Positions 1-6,606 of a stretch of DNA of 16,900 nt are shown in pieces. Numbering within the stretch: the stretch's first letter is position 1; each line of letters begins with the position of its first letter. The position numbers were made by a program, and so were the translations under genes. A model generated the notes under the pieces. The model had not been told where the DNA came from, made no database searches, and saw nothing but the letters and a program-made list of their open reading frames with translations. The DNA is from Beijerinckiaceae bacterium (GTDB lineage Bacteria; Pseudomonadota; Alphaproteobacteria; Rhizobiales; Beijerinckiaceae): the NCBI GenBank assembly GCA_947380915.1, contig CANCSY010000046.1, forward strand, positions 1 to 16,900, in the 5' to 3' direction.

Positions 1-64
1 CCTGGCGCAACCCGCGTGCTGGGTGAGCACGAGACTGATCGCATTTCTCTATGGAGGTAGCGAT

Positions 65-220
65 ATGGCAGACGATCCAAACCGTGTTTGGCCGACGGGA
101 TTAACCGCCGGGGAATCTGAGGAACTGCATAAGCATTTGATCGATGGCACCCGTGTTTTCGGCGCCATCGCTCTGTTCGCGCATTTCCTCGCTTATGTTT
201 ATTCACCCTGGCTTCACTAA
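65..220 (+). CDS. pucB: LH2 antenna beta subunit (PucB)
   Basis: This 51-residue protein is a light-harvesting complex 2 beta polypeptide, a single-helix membrane protein that binds bacteriochlorophyll in the peripheral antenna ring. The segment [10 protein letters not shown] (residues 19-28) followed by the hydrophobic helix and [13 protein letters not shown] (39-51) is the classical beta signature; His40 is the expected B850 ligand. The start is set by a GGAGG ribosome site at 53-57, seven bases before the ATG; the open frame runs further upstream to a GTG at 23 but without such a site. pucA follows after 12 bases, so the two are co-translated as usual. The puc promoter lies left of the window. 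Length matches the family. Very sure. Confidence 0.96.
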   Translation: MADDPNRVWPTGLTAGESEELHKHLIDGTRVFGAIALFAHFLAYVYSPWLH

Positions 221-232
221 GGGAGATCGAAC

Positions 233-454
233 ATGAACCAAGGCAGACTTTGGACAGTGGTAAAGCCCTCCGTCGGGCTCCCCATGTTCCTCGGCGCGGT
301 CGCAGTGACCTCGCTGATCATCCACTACTCGATCCTCACCCACACCACCTGGTTCCCCGCTTTCATGCAGGGCGGCCAGAAGAAGGTTGCGATCGAGACC
401 CAGACGACCGCTCCGGCCGTTCTGGCGCTGAACGACGTTACGCTGGCCAAGTAA
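233..454 (+). CDS. pucA: LH2 antenna alpha subunit (PucA), Phe44/Met45 type
   Basis: This 73-residue protein is the LH2 alpha polypeptide. It opens with [12 protein letters not shown], typical of LH2 alpha, and His31 in the hydrophobic segment LIIHYSIL is the B850 bacteriochlorophyll ligand. The [12 protein letters not shown] stretch follows (residues 37-48). Using the Rhodoblastus acidophilus numbering, which matches without gaps, positions 44 and 45 are Phe and Met. The standard B800-850 complexes have Tyr and Trp there, which hydrogen-bond to the B850 acetyl groups; Phe-Leu or Phe-Met occurs in B800-820 and low-light antennae. A blue-shifted complex is therefore inferred. The C-terminal tail (about residues 49-73) is longer than in the 53-residue acidophilus protein and rich in Ala, Thr and Val. 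GGGAGA lies just upstream of the ATG. Confidence 0.96.
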   Translation: MNQGRLWTVVKPSVGLPMFLGAVAVTSLIIHYSILTHTTWFPAFMQGGQKKVAIETQTTAPAVLALNDVTLAK

Positions 455-478
455 CAGCCGCGCGCGCGTTTTCAGGAC

Positions 479-510
479 AAAGGGCCGGGATCTCAGGATT
501 CCGGTCCTTT
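479..510 (+). promoter_or_regulatory. Hairpin between pucA and pucC
   Basis: A 12-base-pair stem (479-490 with 499-510, two G-T pairs) encloses an 8-base loop, 24 bases after the pucA stop. No run of T follows, so it is not a standard intrinsic terminator. In Rhodobacter, intercistronic hairpins after pucBA stabilise the short antenna mRNA against 3' decay and lower read-through into the downstream genes. The same role is inferred here: it would let pucBA be expressed far above pucC. Confidence 0.6.
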
Positions 511-638
511 CGGAAAGAATGGATTGACAAGGCGGAACCAACGCAATGGCGGCCGCGCCCGGCGCATGCCCGTCATGATGCTCCGGCGAGCATGTCTGGT
601 TCGCGTGATCCACGAGGCCGTAAAGGACCCGCTCACCG

Positions 639-2042
639 ATGAATCGCGTCAGTTTCAAACTCATGCAGACCTGGGTGGGTCTTGGATCGCGGTTTCTTCC
701 CTTTGCGGATGTCGCCACGCCCGACCTCCCGCTTGGCCGCTTGTTGCGCCTGTCCCTGTTTCAGGTGACGGTCGGCATGGCTCTGGTGCTGCTGGTGGGC
801 ACGCTCAATCGTGTGATGATCGTCGAGCTTGACGTGCCAGCCTCGCTGGTGGGCGTTATGATTTCTCTGCCGCTTCTTTTTGCGCCATTTCGCGCGCTTA
901 TCGGCTTCAAGTCCGACACCCATCAAAGCGCCTTGGGCTGGCGGCGCGTTCCCTTCATTTTCCGCGGCACAATGGTGCAATTTGGTGGTCTCGCCATCAT
1001 GCCCTTCGCCTTGCTTGTTCTCTCCGGTGGCGGCGAATCCGCCCGCTATCCCGTATGGGTCGGCCATGTGGGCGCTGGCGTCGCCTTTCTGCTGGTGGGG
1101 GCGGGACTTCATACAGTGCAGACCATAGGCCTTGCGCTGGCGACCGATCTGGCGCCGCCGGAATCCCAGCCCAAAGTGGTTGGCCTCATGTATGTCATGC
1201 TGTTGCTTGGCATGATCGTCAGCGCCTTCGCCTTCGGCGCCGCTTTGGCTGAGTTCAGCCCGCTGCGGTTGATCCAGGTGATTCAGGCCTGCGCGGTGAT
1301 CACCCTCGTTCTGAATAGCGTGGCCGCATGGAAGCAGGAGGGCCGCAATGCGGCGCGACGAAATCCCATGCGCCAGCAGCCTACCTTCCGCGAATCCTGG
1401 GACTCCTTCGCCCAGGGCGGCCATGCGGTGCGGCGGTTGATGGCGGTTGGTTTCGGCACCATGGGTTTCAGCATGGCCGATGTGCTGCTTGAACCCTATG
1501 GCGGCCAGATCCTGCATTTGAGCGTGGGCGCAACCACAAGCCTCACCGCAACGCTCGCCGGGGGCGGCCTCGTTGGCCTTGCCCTGGCTTCGCGCGTCCT
1601 GAGCCGGGGCGCGGATCCTTTCCGCATGGCGAGCTATGGCGCCATGACCGGCATCCCCGCCTTCGCAATGGTGATTGCGGCGGCGCCTTTCAACGCGCCC
1701 GAGCTTTTCGCCATGGGCACATTGATGGTCGGCTTTGGGGCGGGTCTGTTCGGCCACGGCACCTTGACCGCCACCATGAATCTCGCGCCGCGACATCAGG
1801 TCGGCCTGGCGCTCGGCGCCTGGGGAGCGACGCAGGCGGTGGCCGCCGGACTCGCGATCGCTTTCGGCGGCATCCTCCGCGATGTCGTCGCAAGCTCGGC
1901 GGTGCAGGGTCAGTTCGGACACGCCACCGGCTATATGAGCGTTTATATGGTTGAAATCGTTATGCTTATCTGGACGCTTGTCACCATGTCGCCGTTGATC
2001 GGGCGCGCCGTGACCAGCCACGCCAGCAGCGTGACGCCATAA
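639..2042 (+). CDS. pucC: PucC, LH2 assembly / bacteriochlorophyll delivery protein
   Basis: A 467-residue polytopic membrane protein of the PucC/LhaA/BCD branch of the major facilitator superfamily. These proteins are needed for assembly of the antenna they accompany, probably by handing over bacteriochlorophyll or organising it in the membrane. Family-like stretches include LNRVMIVELDVPASLVG (about 56-72), APFRALIGFKSDTH (about 87-100), GWRRVPFIFRGT (about 104-115) and, in the C-terminal half, a glycine-rich FGAGLFGHGTLTATMNL segment. About twelve hydrophobic segments can be counted. It lies 184 bases after pucA, beyond the hairpin. The start ATG has only a weak AAAGGA site about 11 bases upstream; a second ATG at 663 is possible. 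The overlapping antisense frame is a GC-rich shadow. The gene ends convergently with the membrane-protein gene at 2092. Confidence 0.93.
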   Translation: MNRVSFKLMQTWVGLGSRFLPFADVATPDLPLGRLLRLSLFQVTVGMALVLLVGTLNRVMIVELDVPASLVGVMISLPLLFAPFRALIGFKSDTHQSALGWRRVPFIFRGTMVQFGGLAIMPFALLVLSGGGESARYPVWVGHVGAGVAFLLVGAGLHTVQTIGLALATDLAPPESQPKVVGLMYVMLLLGMIVSAFAFGAALAEFSPLRLIQVIQACAVITLVLNSVAAWKQEGRNAARRNPMRQQPTFRESWDSFAQGGHAVRRLMAVGFGTMGFSMADVLLEPYGGQILHLSVGATTSLTATLAGGGLVGLALASRVLSRGADPFRMASYGAMTGIPAFAMVIAAAPFNAPELFAMGTLMVGFGAGLFGHGTLTATMNLAPRHQVGLALGAWGATQAVAAGLAIAFGGILRDVVASSAVQGQFGHATGYMSVYMVEIVMLIWTLVTMSPLIGRAVTSHASSVTP

Positions 2043-2043
2043 A

Positions 2044-2073
2044 GCGGCGCGCACGAAACCCATGTGTCGCCGC
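2044..2073. terminator. Possible weak hairpin between convergent genes
   Basis: GCGGCG (2044-2049) can pair with CGCCGC (2068-2073), and an inner CAC/GTG extends the stem past a mismatch. It sits in the 49-base gap between the convergent ends of pucC and the membrane-protein gene. There is no T-run on either strand, so its role as a terminator is a guess. Confidence 0.25.
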
Positions 2074-2091
2074 GAGCCGAAACATGAGGGT

Positions 2092-2454
2092 CTAGAGGCT
2101 GGAGACCCAGGCCATGCAGAGGAGGACACCAGCCAGGCCGGCGCCGCCATGGGCCAGAAGCATGGCGTTGGCGGTCAGGCGCGAGCGCCGTCCCAGGATT
2201 GGCGTCAGCAGGCCTACAAAAGCGGCGAGGGCCATAAAACCTGCGGAAACATTTCCGAAGTCGCCAGCCGGCAAGCCATCGCTGTCTGACGTTCCCTTCA
2301 ACAGGACCACCATCAGTTCGAGGGCGCCAAAGCCAAGCAGCAGATGTAATCCGATCAACACCGGCTTGCGTATGCCACGCAGATGAAGGACGGCCAGCAC
2401 AAGGCCCAGCGCCATGGCGCCGAGGGGAAGAAGGACAAACGGAAACATCGGCAT
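2092..2454 (-). CDS. Small four-helix membrane protein, function unknown
   Basis: I do not recognise this protein. From the ATG at 2454 it has 120 residues and four clear hydrophobic segments (about 5-24, 31-53, 68-87 and 94-116), joined by short loops, with a polar Asp/Gly-rich loop at 54-67 and basic residues (GRRSR, 88-92) before the last helix. His24, His37 and His102 are in or near helices, so cofactor binding cannot be excluded but is not shown. The frame stays open to 2544, but the extra N-terminus is hydrophilic and atypical, and no start there has a clear ribosome site; neither does 2454. It is convergent with pucC and divergent from the repeat-protein gene, which puts it inside the antenna/phytochrome cluster and suggests a membrane role linked to photosynthesis (inference only). 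Confidence 0.7.
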   Translation of the reverse strand: MPMFPFVLLPLGAMALGLVLAVLHLRGIRKPVLIGLHLLLGFGALELMVVLLKGTSDSDGLPAGDFGNVSAGFMALAAFVGLLTPILGRRSRLTANAMLLAHGGAGLAGVLLCMAWVSSL

Positions 2455-2730
2455 GTCAGCACCCGACCGCAAATCTGAGCTTCGAAGCGACCTCCAGAAT
2501 AAACCCGAAGGCTTCGTCTTCGCAATGGCGGCGGATGGCGACACGGTCTGGCTGCGGGCGCGGCGGCGTTATAAATTCAGCCAGGTTATGATGCGCGCGG
2601 GCTTGCCAGAATTATGTTTCTGTCGCAAATTTGAACCGGATTTCTGGTTGGCGCGGAAGCGGACTGCGAAAGTAAACAAGCCGATTTTTGCGGCGCTCGA
2701 ATTCAACACTAACAGACAGGCGCGGACGTC

Positions 2731-3663
2731 ATGAGCACACTCATCACCCGGTTCTATGAAGCCTATGGCGACGCCTTGAGCGCGGTCACTGAACTCAAGC
2801 GCAATAAATTCGGCAGCGCCGTCCACCTCATCTCCCTCGCACCGAACGACGCGGGCCCATCTGACGAGACTCTTGAGGATCGCATCCTCAAAGCGGGCAT
2901 TCCCCAGGCGGATGCGGCAGCCTTCGCCGCTGCGGTCCAGCAGGGTCATTCGCTCATCGTCGTCAATGCGGTCATGGGCGTGGCGCTCAAGGCGTCCGCG
3001 ATCCTGAACGCCCATAACCCCGTCAAGAACGCTGTCGAGAGCAAGGACTATTATGCCTCGACGGTGGAGCGGGCCACGCCCCTGTCTTCGGTTCTGGGCT
3101 GGCCGGTCCTGCTGCGCGACCCCACCCCATTCGCGACATTCTGGAACATGCCCTCGCTGGTGAAGTCCTCGACCCCGCTGTCCAACTTCTTCAGCATTCC
3201 TTCTCTCTGGCGCCAGCCTTCGTCGGAAACCACCCTGTTCGGTTTTCCCAAGCTTCTGCGCAGCAAGCAGACGCTGTCTTCCTGGTACAATCTTCCGCTG
3301 CTGGTGAAGTCCCGGCGGCCCTTCAATGAATTCTTCCGCATGCCGGAACTCACCAGCGTCACTTCGCCCTTCTCCGCTTTCTTCCGCATCCCCTGCCTGA
3401 TCAACGAGCGCGGCTGGGATGCTCAGGTGCAGGGCGTGCCCAAGCTGGTGGACAGCTCCGCCTCCCTGTCGAGGTTCTTCGGGTGGCGTGTGCTGACGGA
3501 GAAAAGCACGCCCATCTTCCCCTCTTCCGGTGTGAATGATCTCAGCGGTTCGCCAGCCCCCCTGTCCTCCATGCTCAGCCTTCCCACGGTTTTGAAAGAC
3601 GGCGGATCGCTTTCGGCGATGTTCGGAATTCCGCTGCTGCTGAACCGCAAGGCTCGCGGCTGA
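2731..3663 (+). CDS. Uncharacterised protein: YflT/GSP17M-like N-domain plus twelve 16-residue repeats
   Basis: A 310-residue protein that I cannot assign to a known family as a whole. Residues 1-98 resemble the general-stress YflT/GSP17M fold: an N-terminal helix, a FGSAVHLISLA strand, then GIPQADAAAFAAAVQQGHSLIVV (about 57-78), like the second half of that domain. After a linker (99-115) come twelve tandem repeats of exactly 16 residues (116-307), with consensus [ST]-P-[LF]-S-x-aromatic-[FL]-x-hydrophobic-P-x-L-[LV]-[KR]-x-x. Only KARG follows. There is no signal peptide or membrane helix, so it is probably cytoplasmic, perhaps bound to the membrane face. It lies between the puc operon and the bacteriophytochrome module and is convergent with the heme oxygenase gene. 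The ATG lacks a strong ribosome site. Codon use is like that of its neighbours. A scaffold or assembly role for antenna or phytochrome is speculation. Confidence 0.88.
   Translation: MSTLITRFYEAYGDALSAVTELKRNKFGSAVHLISLAPNDAGPSDETLEDRILKAGIPQADAAAFAAAVQQGHSLIVVNAVMGVALKASAILNAHNPVKNAVESKDYYASTVERATPLSSVLGWPVLLRDPTPFATFWNMPSLVKSSTPLSNFFSIPSLWRQPSSETTLFGFPKLLRSKQTLSSWYNLPLLVKSRRPFNEFFRMPELTSVTSPFSAFFRIPCLINERGWDAQVQGVPKLVDSSASLSRFFGWRVLTEKSTPIFPSSGVNDLSGSPAPLSSMLSLPTVLKDGGSLSAMFGIPLLLNRKARG
3076..3651 (+). repeat. Coding repeat array, 12 x 48 bp
   Basis: This stretch encodes twelve consecutive 16-residue units without a single insertion or deletion. Proline at unit position 10 is kept in 10 of 12 units (Arg in unit 9, Asn in unit 10), and leucine at position 12 in 11 of 12 (Val in unit 11). 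Positions 6-7 are mostly large hydrophobic or aromatic residues. Unit 10 (residues 260-275) is the most diverged. The units differ at the DNA level, so this is an old array held by selection on the protein rather than a recent tandem expansion. Confidence 0.9.
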
Positions 3664-3747
3664 CAATCGCAGAATTGCGCGACACGGCGTCGGGGTGGTC
3701 AGGGGACTGGCTGCTTCGGCGCAGGTTCTTTTTGCGCGGTCGCCGCC

Positions 3748-4386
3748 CTACTGGGCTGCTCCTTCGAGGCTTGGCGCAGGCGTATCGGTCCGCCATTCCT
3801 CCATCCAGCTTTCGAAATCCGCAAAAGTCCTGACGGCGCCCTCCACGGCGGCGGCCTCGCGGGCTTCGTCGCCAGAGAATGAATCCAGCTTTTCGAGAAA
3901 GCCGCGCCACATGGCGCCATGGGCGGCGCCATAGCCGAGAAAGAATTTTCGGCCCTCGCCGTCCACTCCGTCAAACAGGCTCGCCAGAGCGCGGGCGATA
4001 TGAAGGCCGCCAAGGGTCGAGCCTTCCACCACATAGAGCGCGCCAAGACATTCGGCCTCGTCGCCTGGCCGGAACAGGTAGTCGCAACATGGCAACCGGG
4101 CGATCTCAGCCGCGCCATAGCCGAGCGTCGCAAGATCCTGCTCCAGCATGGGCGCCCGGGCCCGGGCCGTCATGTCGATGTCAAGGCCAAGGGTGCAGGC
4201 GGCGGCCTCCGCAGATCGTTCGAAGGCCTTGTGAAAGCCCCACAGGCGCGCCAGCAGCAGTCGATAATCCGCCCGCCCGATCTGGCCGGAAGCTGCTGCG
4301 CCAAGGCCTGCATGGCCATGCAATCGTTCATGGATTTGCGCTGTCGCCGCGCGCAGGCGAAGACGGAACTCGCCGCCCGGCTTCAT
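3748..4386 (-). CDS. Heme oxygenase (biliverdin-forming) of the phytochrome operon
   Basis: A 212-residue heme oxygenase-family protein. It opens heme to biliverdin, carbon monoxide and iron, and biliverdin is the chromophore of the adjacent bacteriophytochrome. The N-terminal LRAATAQIHERLHG segment carries the proximal histidine (His19 or nearby His23), and YVVEGSTLGGLHIARAL (about 118-134) is the distal-helix signature with the glycine pair that contacts the heme. The FLGYGAAHGAMWRGFL stretch matches the C-terminal half of bacterial (BphO/HmuO-like) enzymes. Length is usual. Its ATG overlaps the bphP stop by four bases (ATGA), so the two are translationally coupled and made together. It would be cytoplasmic. 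The symbol could be bphO or hmuO; I leave it blank. Confidence 0.9.
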   Translation of the reverse strand: MKPGGEFRLRLRAATAQIHERLHGHAGLGAAASGQIGRADYRLLLARLWGFHKAFERSAEAAACTLGLDIDMTARARAPMLEQDLATLGYGAAEIARLPCCDYLFRPGDEAECLGALYVVEGSTLGGLHIARALASLFDGVDGEGRKFFLGYGAAHGAMWRGFLEKLDSFSGDEAREAAAVEGAVRTFADFESWMEEWRTDTPAPSLEGAAQ

Positions 4387-6566
4387 CGGGCGTCGCCGCT
4401 GCTGGCTGCCGCGTCCTCAGGCGCCAGGGAAAGCTGGTCCAGCACTTCGGCGGTGCGCGCCACGGAGGCCCGCACGCTTTCCAGCAGGTTGGGCATGCCG
4501 GCCGTGTCCGAGCCGTCGGTGATTTCAAGGGCCGCCAACTGGGCGTTTTCAATGACGCTGGACAGCAGGGTCTGGCTCGCAAGATCGCTCTGGGACTGGA
4601 TCGGCCCCTTGGGCTTGCGGTGGCTTTGCAGAATGCCTTCCTGGAAGCGCCGACGCGCGGCGTCCGCCGCCTTGCGCTCGGTCAGGTCCGTGAACAAAAG
4701 CACGAAGCCCAGCACCCGGTCGGGCGTGGACATGACGGGATCGGCCCGCACCAGTAGGGGCTTGCGCTCCCCCCGCGCATTTTCAAGCTCGACCTCGCCG
4801 CGCCAGACCTGCCGGGAACCGCGCAGGACTTGAAGCTTGCGCTGGGCCTCCTGCGGGTCGGTGAAATAATAGGGCAGCTCATCAAGGCTCCTGAGCGGCC
4901 GTCCGTTGCCCCCAAGAAGCGCGGCGAAGGCCGGATTGGCTTCGAGAATCCGTCCCTGGGCGTCCGCCACCACCACATGCTGATCGGAGGATTGCACCTG
5001 CCGCCGCACCTGTTCGAGCTGATCCTGGGCGATGAGAATGCGCACGGACCTGAATTGCACGATCACATCGGTCACGCTGGCGCCGATGAGGCGGGCGGCG
5101 GTGAGATCGGCGACGCTCCAGGGTTCGCACGTGCCTTCCACCACCTGATGCCATTGGGCGAAGGAGCGGCGAGGCGACAGTTCCAGCGGATCGTCGCTGG
5201 TCGACACCTTCTGAAAGGGATTGCCGCCCCAGGTGACGGTCCGGACGCGCTCGTTGCGGAACCAGATCAGCATGTCGCTGGCCTCGCCGCAGATGCGTGT
5301 CGCGACCACGCCGCTGGCGACGCCGGTCAGGGGCGCGAAGGAGCCGTCTTCGGAGGAGAGGCTGGCGGTGGCGTAGACGTCCTCGGCTATTTTTGGCTCG
5401 AGCCAGCGGCTGATGTCCCGAATATGTTCGGTGGCGGGCACTTCGCCGGTTGTCAGGATCTGCCCTTCGAAAAGCAGCGCCGCGCCCGTCGCGTTCAGGG
5501 GCAGCAGCAAGGAGCGCGCGCCATCGAAAAGCGCGCTGCGCCAGTCGCCATCCCGGGAAATGCACTCGACCATGCGTTGTTCGAGGCGGCGGACGGACAG
5601 TTCCGCCTGCCCCTGGGCGAAACTTTCCAGCGCCGTGATCCGCGTCCCGATGACCTCTGCCAGCAATTCGCAGACCGCCCGCATTTCAAAGGGCATGAAC
5701 CGCGGGGAATAGTGGTGGCAGGAGATGAGCCCCCACAATTTGCCGCCCACCATGAGCGAGACCACGAGCGTCGCGCCCACGCCCATGTTCTTGAGATATT
5801 GGGTATGGATGGGCGACACGCTGCGCAGGAAGCACAGGGACATGTCGAGATCCTCGCCCGTGAAAGGCGAGAGGCGCGGCTCCAGGGGTTCGGGCTGATA
5901 ATTGATGTTAGCCAGAAGACGCACGCGGTTTTGCTCATAGAGCCGCCGCGCGATTTGTGGAATGTCGGTGGAGGGATAGCGATTGCCCAGGAAGGCTTCG
6001 AGGTCGGGCTTCTTGGTTTCGGAAAAGACCTGGCCATGCCCGGCGTCGTCAAAGCGATACACCATGACCCGATCATAGCCGGTCAGGTCTTCGAAGATCC
6101 GCGCGGCTTCATCGCACAGGCCCTGCAGGGAGGCGGTGTCGAGAAAGGCCTGGATCGCCTGCTCGATTTGCGCGGACATATGCCGCGGCGGCCCCGCTCG
6201 CTCCAGTTCGATCACCAGCCCGCCGCCGCGCGGATGATGCAGAAGGGCGGTGAAGGGCTGCGCGGGATCGCCCAGATGGCAGCGCACCGCAACGGGTATG
6301 GCGTCGATTTTGGCGCCGAGCCACGGGCGTATCCGGGTCCACAGATCGCCGCCCAGCGCCTTGAGGGGTTTTCCCGGCAGATCCCCGGCCAGTCCCAGAA
6401 ACAGGCCCGCGCGCACGCTGGCCTGAACAATCACGCCGTCGGTCTCGCTTATCAGAAGAAAAGCCCCATAGGGCTGAATGGAGGCGGCGAGGTGGATCTG
6501 CTCCCGCTCGCAGTTGGATAGGTCGGCTGTCCCGAAGGCTGGAGATGACCCCTGACCCAAACCCAA
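4383..6566 (-). CDS. bphP: Bacteriophytochrome, PAS-GAF-PHY-PAS without kinase
   Basis: A 727-residue biliverdin-binding red/far-red photoreceptor. Cys19 in the N-terminal NCEREQIHL segment is the expected chromophore thioether site. PAS spans about 15-120 and GAF about 130-310, with a PSTDIP motif (Asp201-Ile-Pro) and His254 and His284 at the places of the conserved chromophore-pocket histidines. The PHY domain (about 320-510) keeps the tongue motifs WGGNP (446-450) and PRRSF (465-469). A second PAS domain (about 535-640) is followed by a helical tail. There is no H-box or ATPase domain. Domain order and length match Rhodopseudomonas palustris BphP1 and its Bradyrhizobium counterpart, which act by binding PpsR directly and relieve repression in far-red light. 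The gene lies 40 bases after ppsR and is coupled to the heme oxygenase gene, in line with that mechanism. Confidence 0.93.
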   Translation of the reverse strand: MGLGQGSSPAFGTADLSNCEREQIHLAASIQPYGAFLLISETDGVIVQASVRAGLFLGLAGDLPGKPLKALGGDLWTRIRPWLGAKIDAIPVAVRCHLGDPAQPFTALLHHPRGGGLVIELERAGPPRHMSAQIEQAIQAFLDTASLQGLCDEAARIFEDLTGYDRVMVYRFDDAGHGQVFSETKKPDLEAFLGNRYPSTDIPQIARRLYEQNRVRLLANINYQPEPLEPRLSPFTGEDLDMSLCFLRSVSPIHTQYLKNMGVGATLVVSLMVGGKLWGLISCHHYSPRFMPFEMRAVCELLAEVIGTRITALESFAQGQAELSVRRLEQRMVECISRDGDWRSALFDGARSLLLPLNATGAALLFEGQILTTGEVPATEHIRDISRWLEPKIAEDVYATASLSSEDGSFAPLTGVASGVVATRICGEASDMLIWFRNERVRTVTWGGNPFQKVSTSDDPLELSPRRSFAQWHQVVEGTCEPWSVADLTAARLIGASVTDVIVQFRSVRILIAQDQLEQVRRQVQSSDQHVVVADAQGRILEANPAFAALLGGNGRPLRSLDELPYYFTDPQEAQRKLQVLRGSRQVWRGEVELENARGERKPLLVRADPVMSTPDRVLGFVLLFTDLTERKAADAARRRFQEGILQSHRKPKGPIQSQSDLASQTLLSSVIENAQLAALEITDGSDTAGMPNLLESVRASVARTAEVLDQLSLAPEDAAASSGDAR

Positions 6567-6606
6567 ATCGCGCGCCTCCGTCGATGCGCTCCTTGGGCGC
6601 AGTCTG

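Noticed and set aside
633..2150. 505-residue open frame antisense to pucC
   Set aside because: Low-complexity His/Gln/Arg-rich composition and full overlap with a clear pucC; a shadow of GC-biased third positions.
2569..3666. 365-residue frame antisense to the repeat protein
   Set aside because: It has no protein-like domains, and the sense frame shows strict 16-residue periodicity, so the plus-strand frame is the coding one.
4830..6521. 563-residue frame antisense to bphP
   Set aside because: Mirrors the bphP codons, Gly/His/Arg-rich with no motif; bphP is certain.
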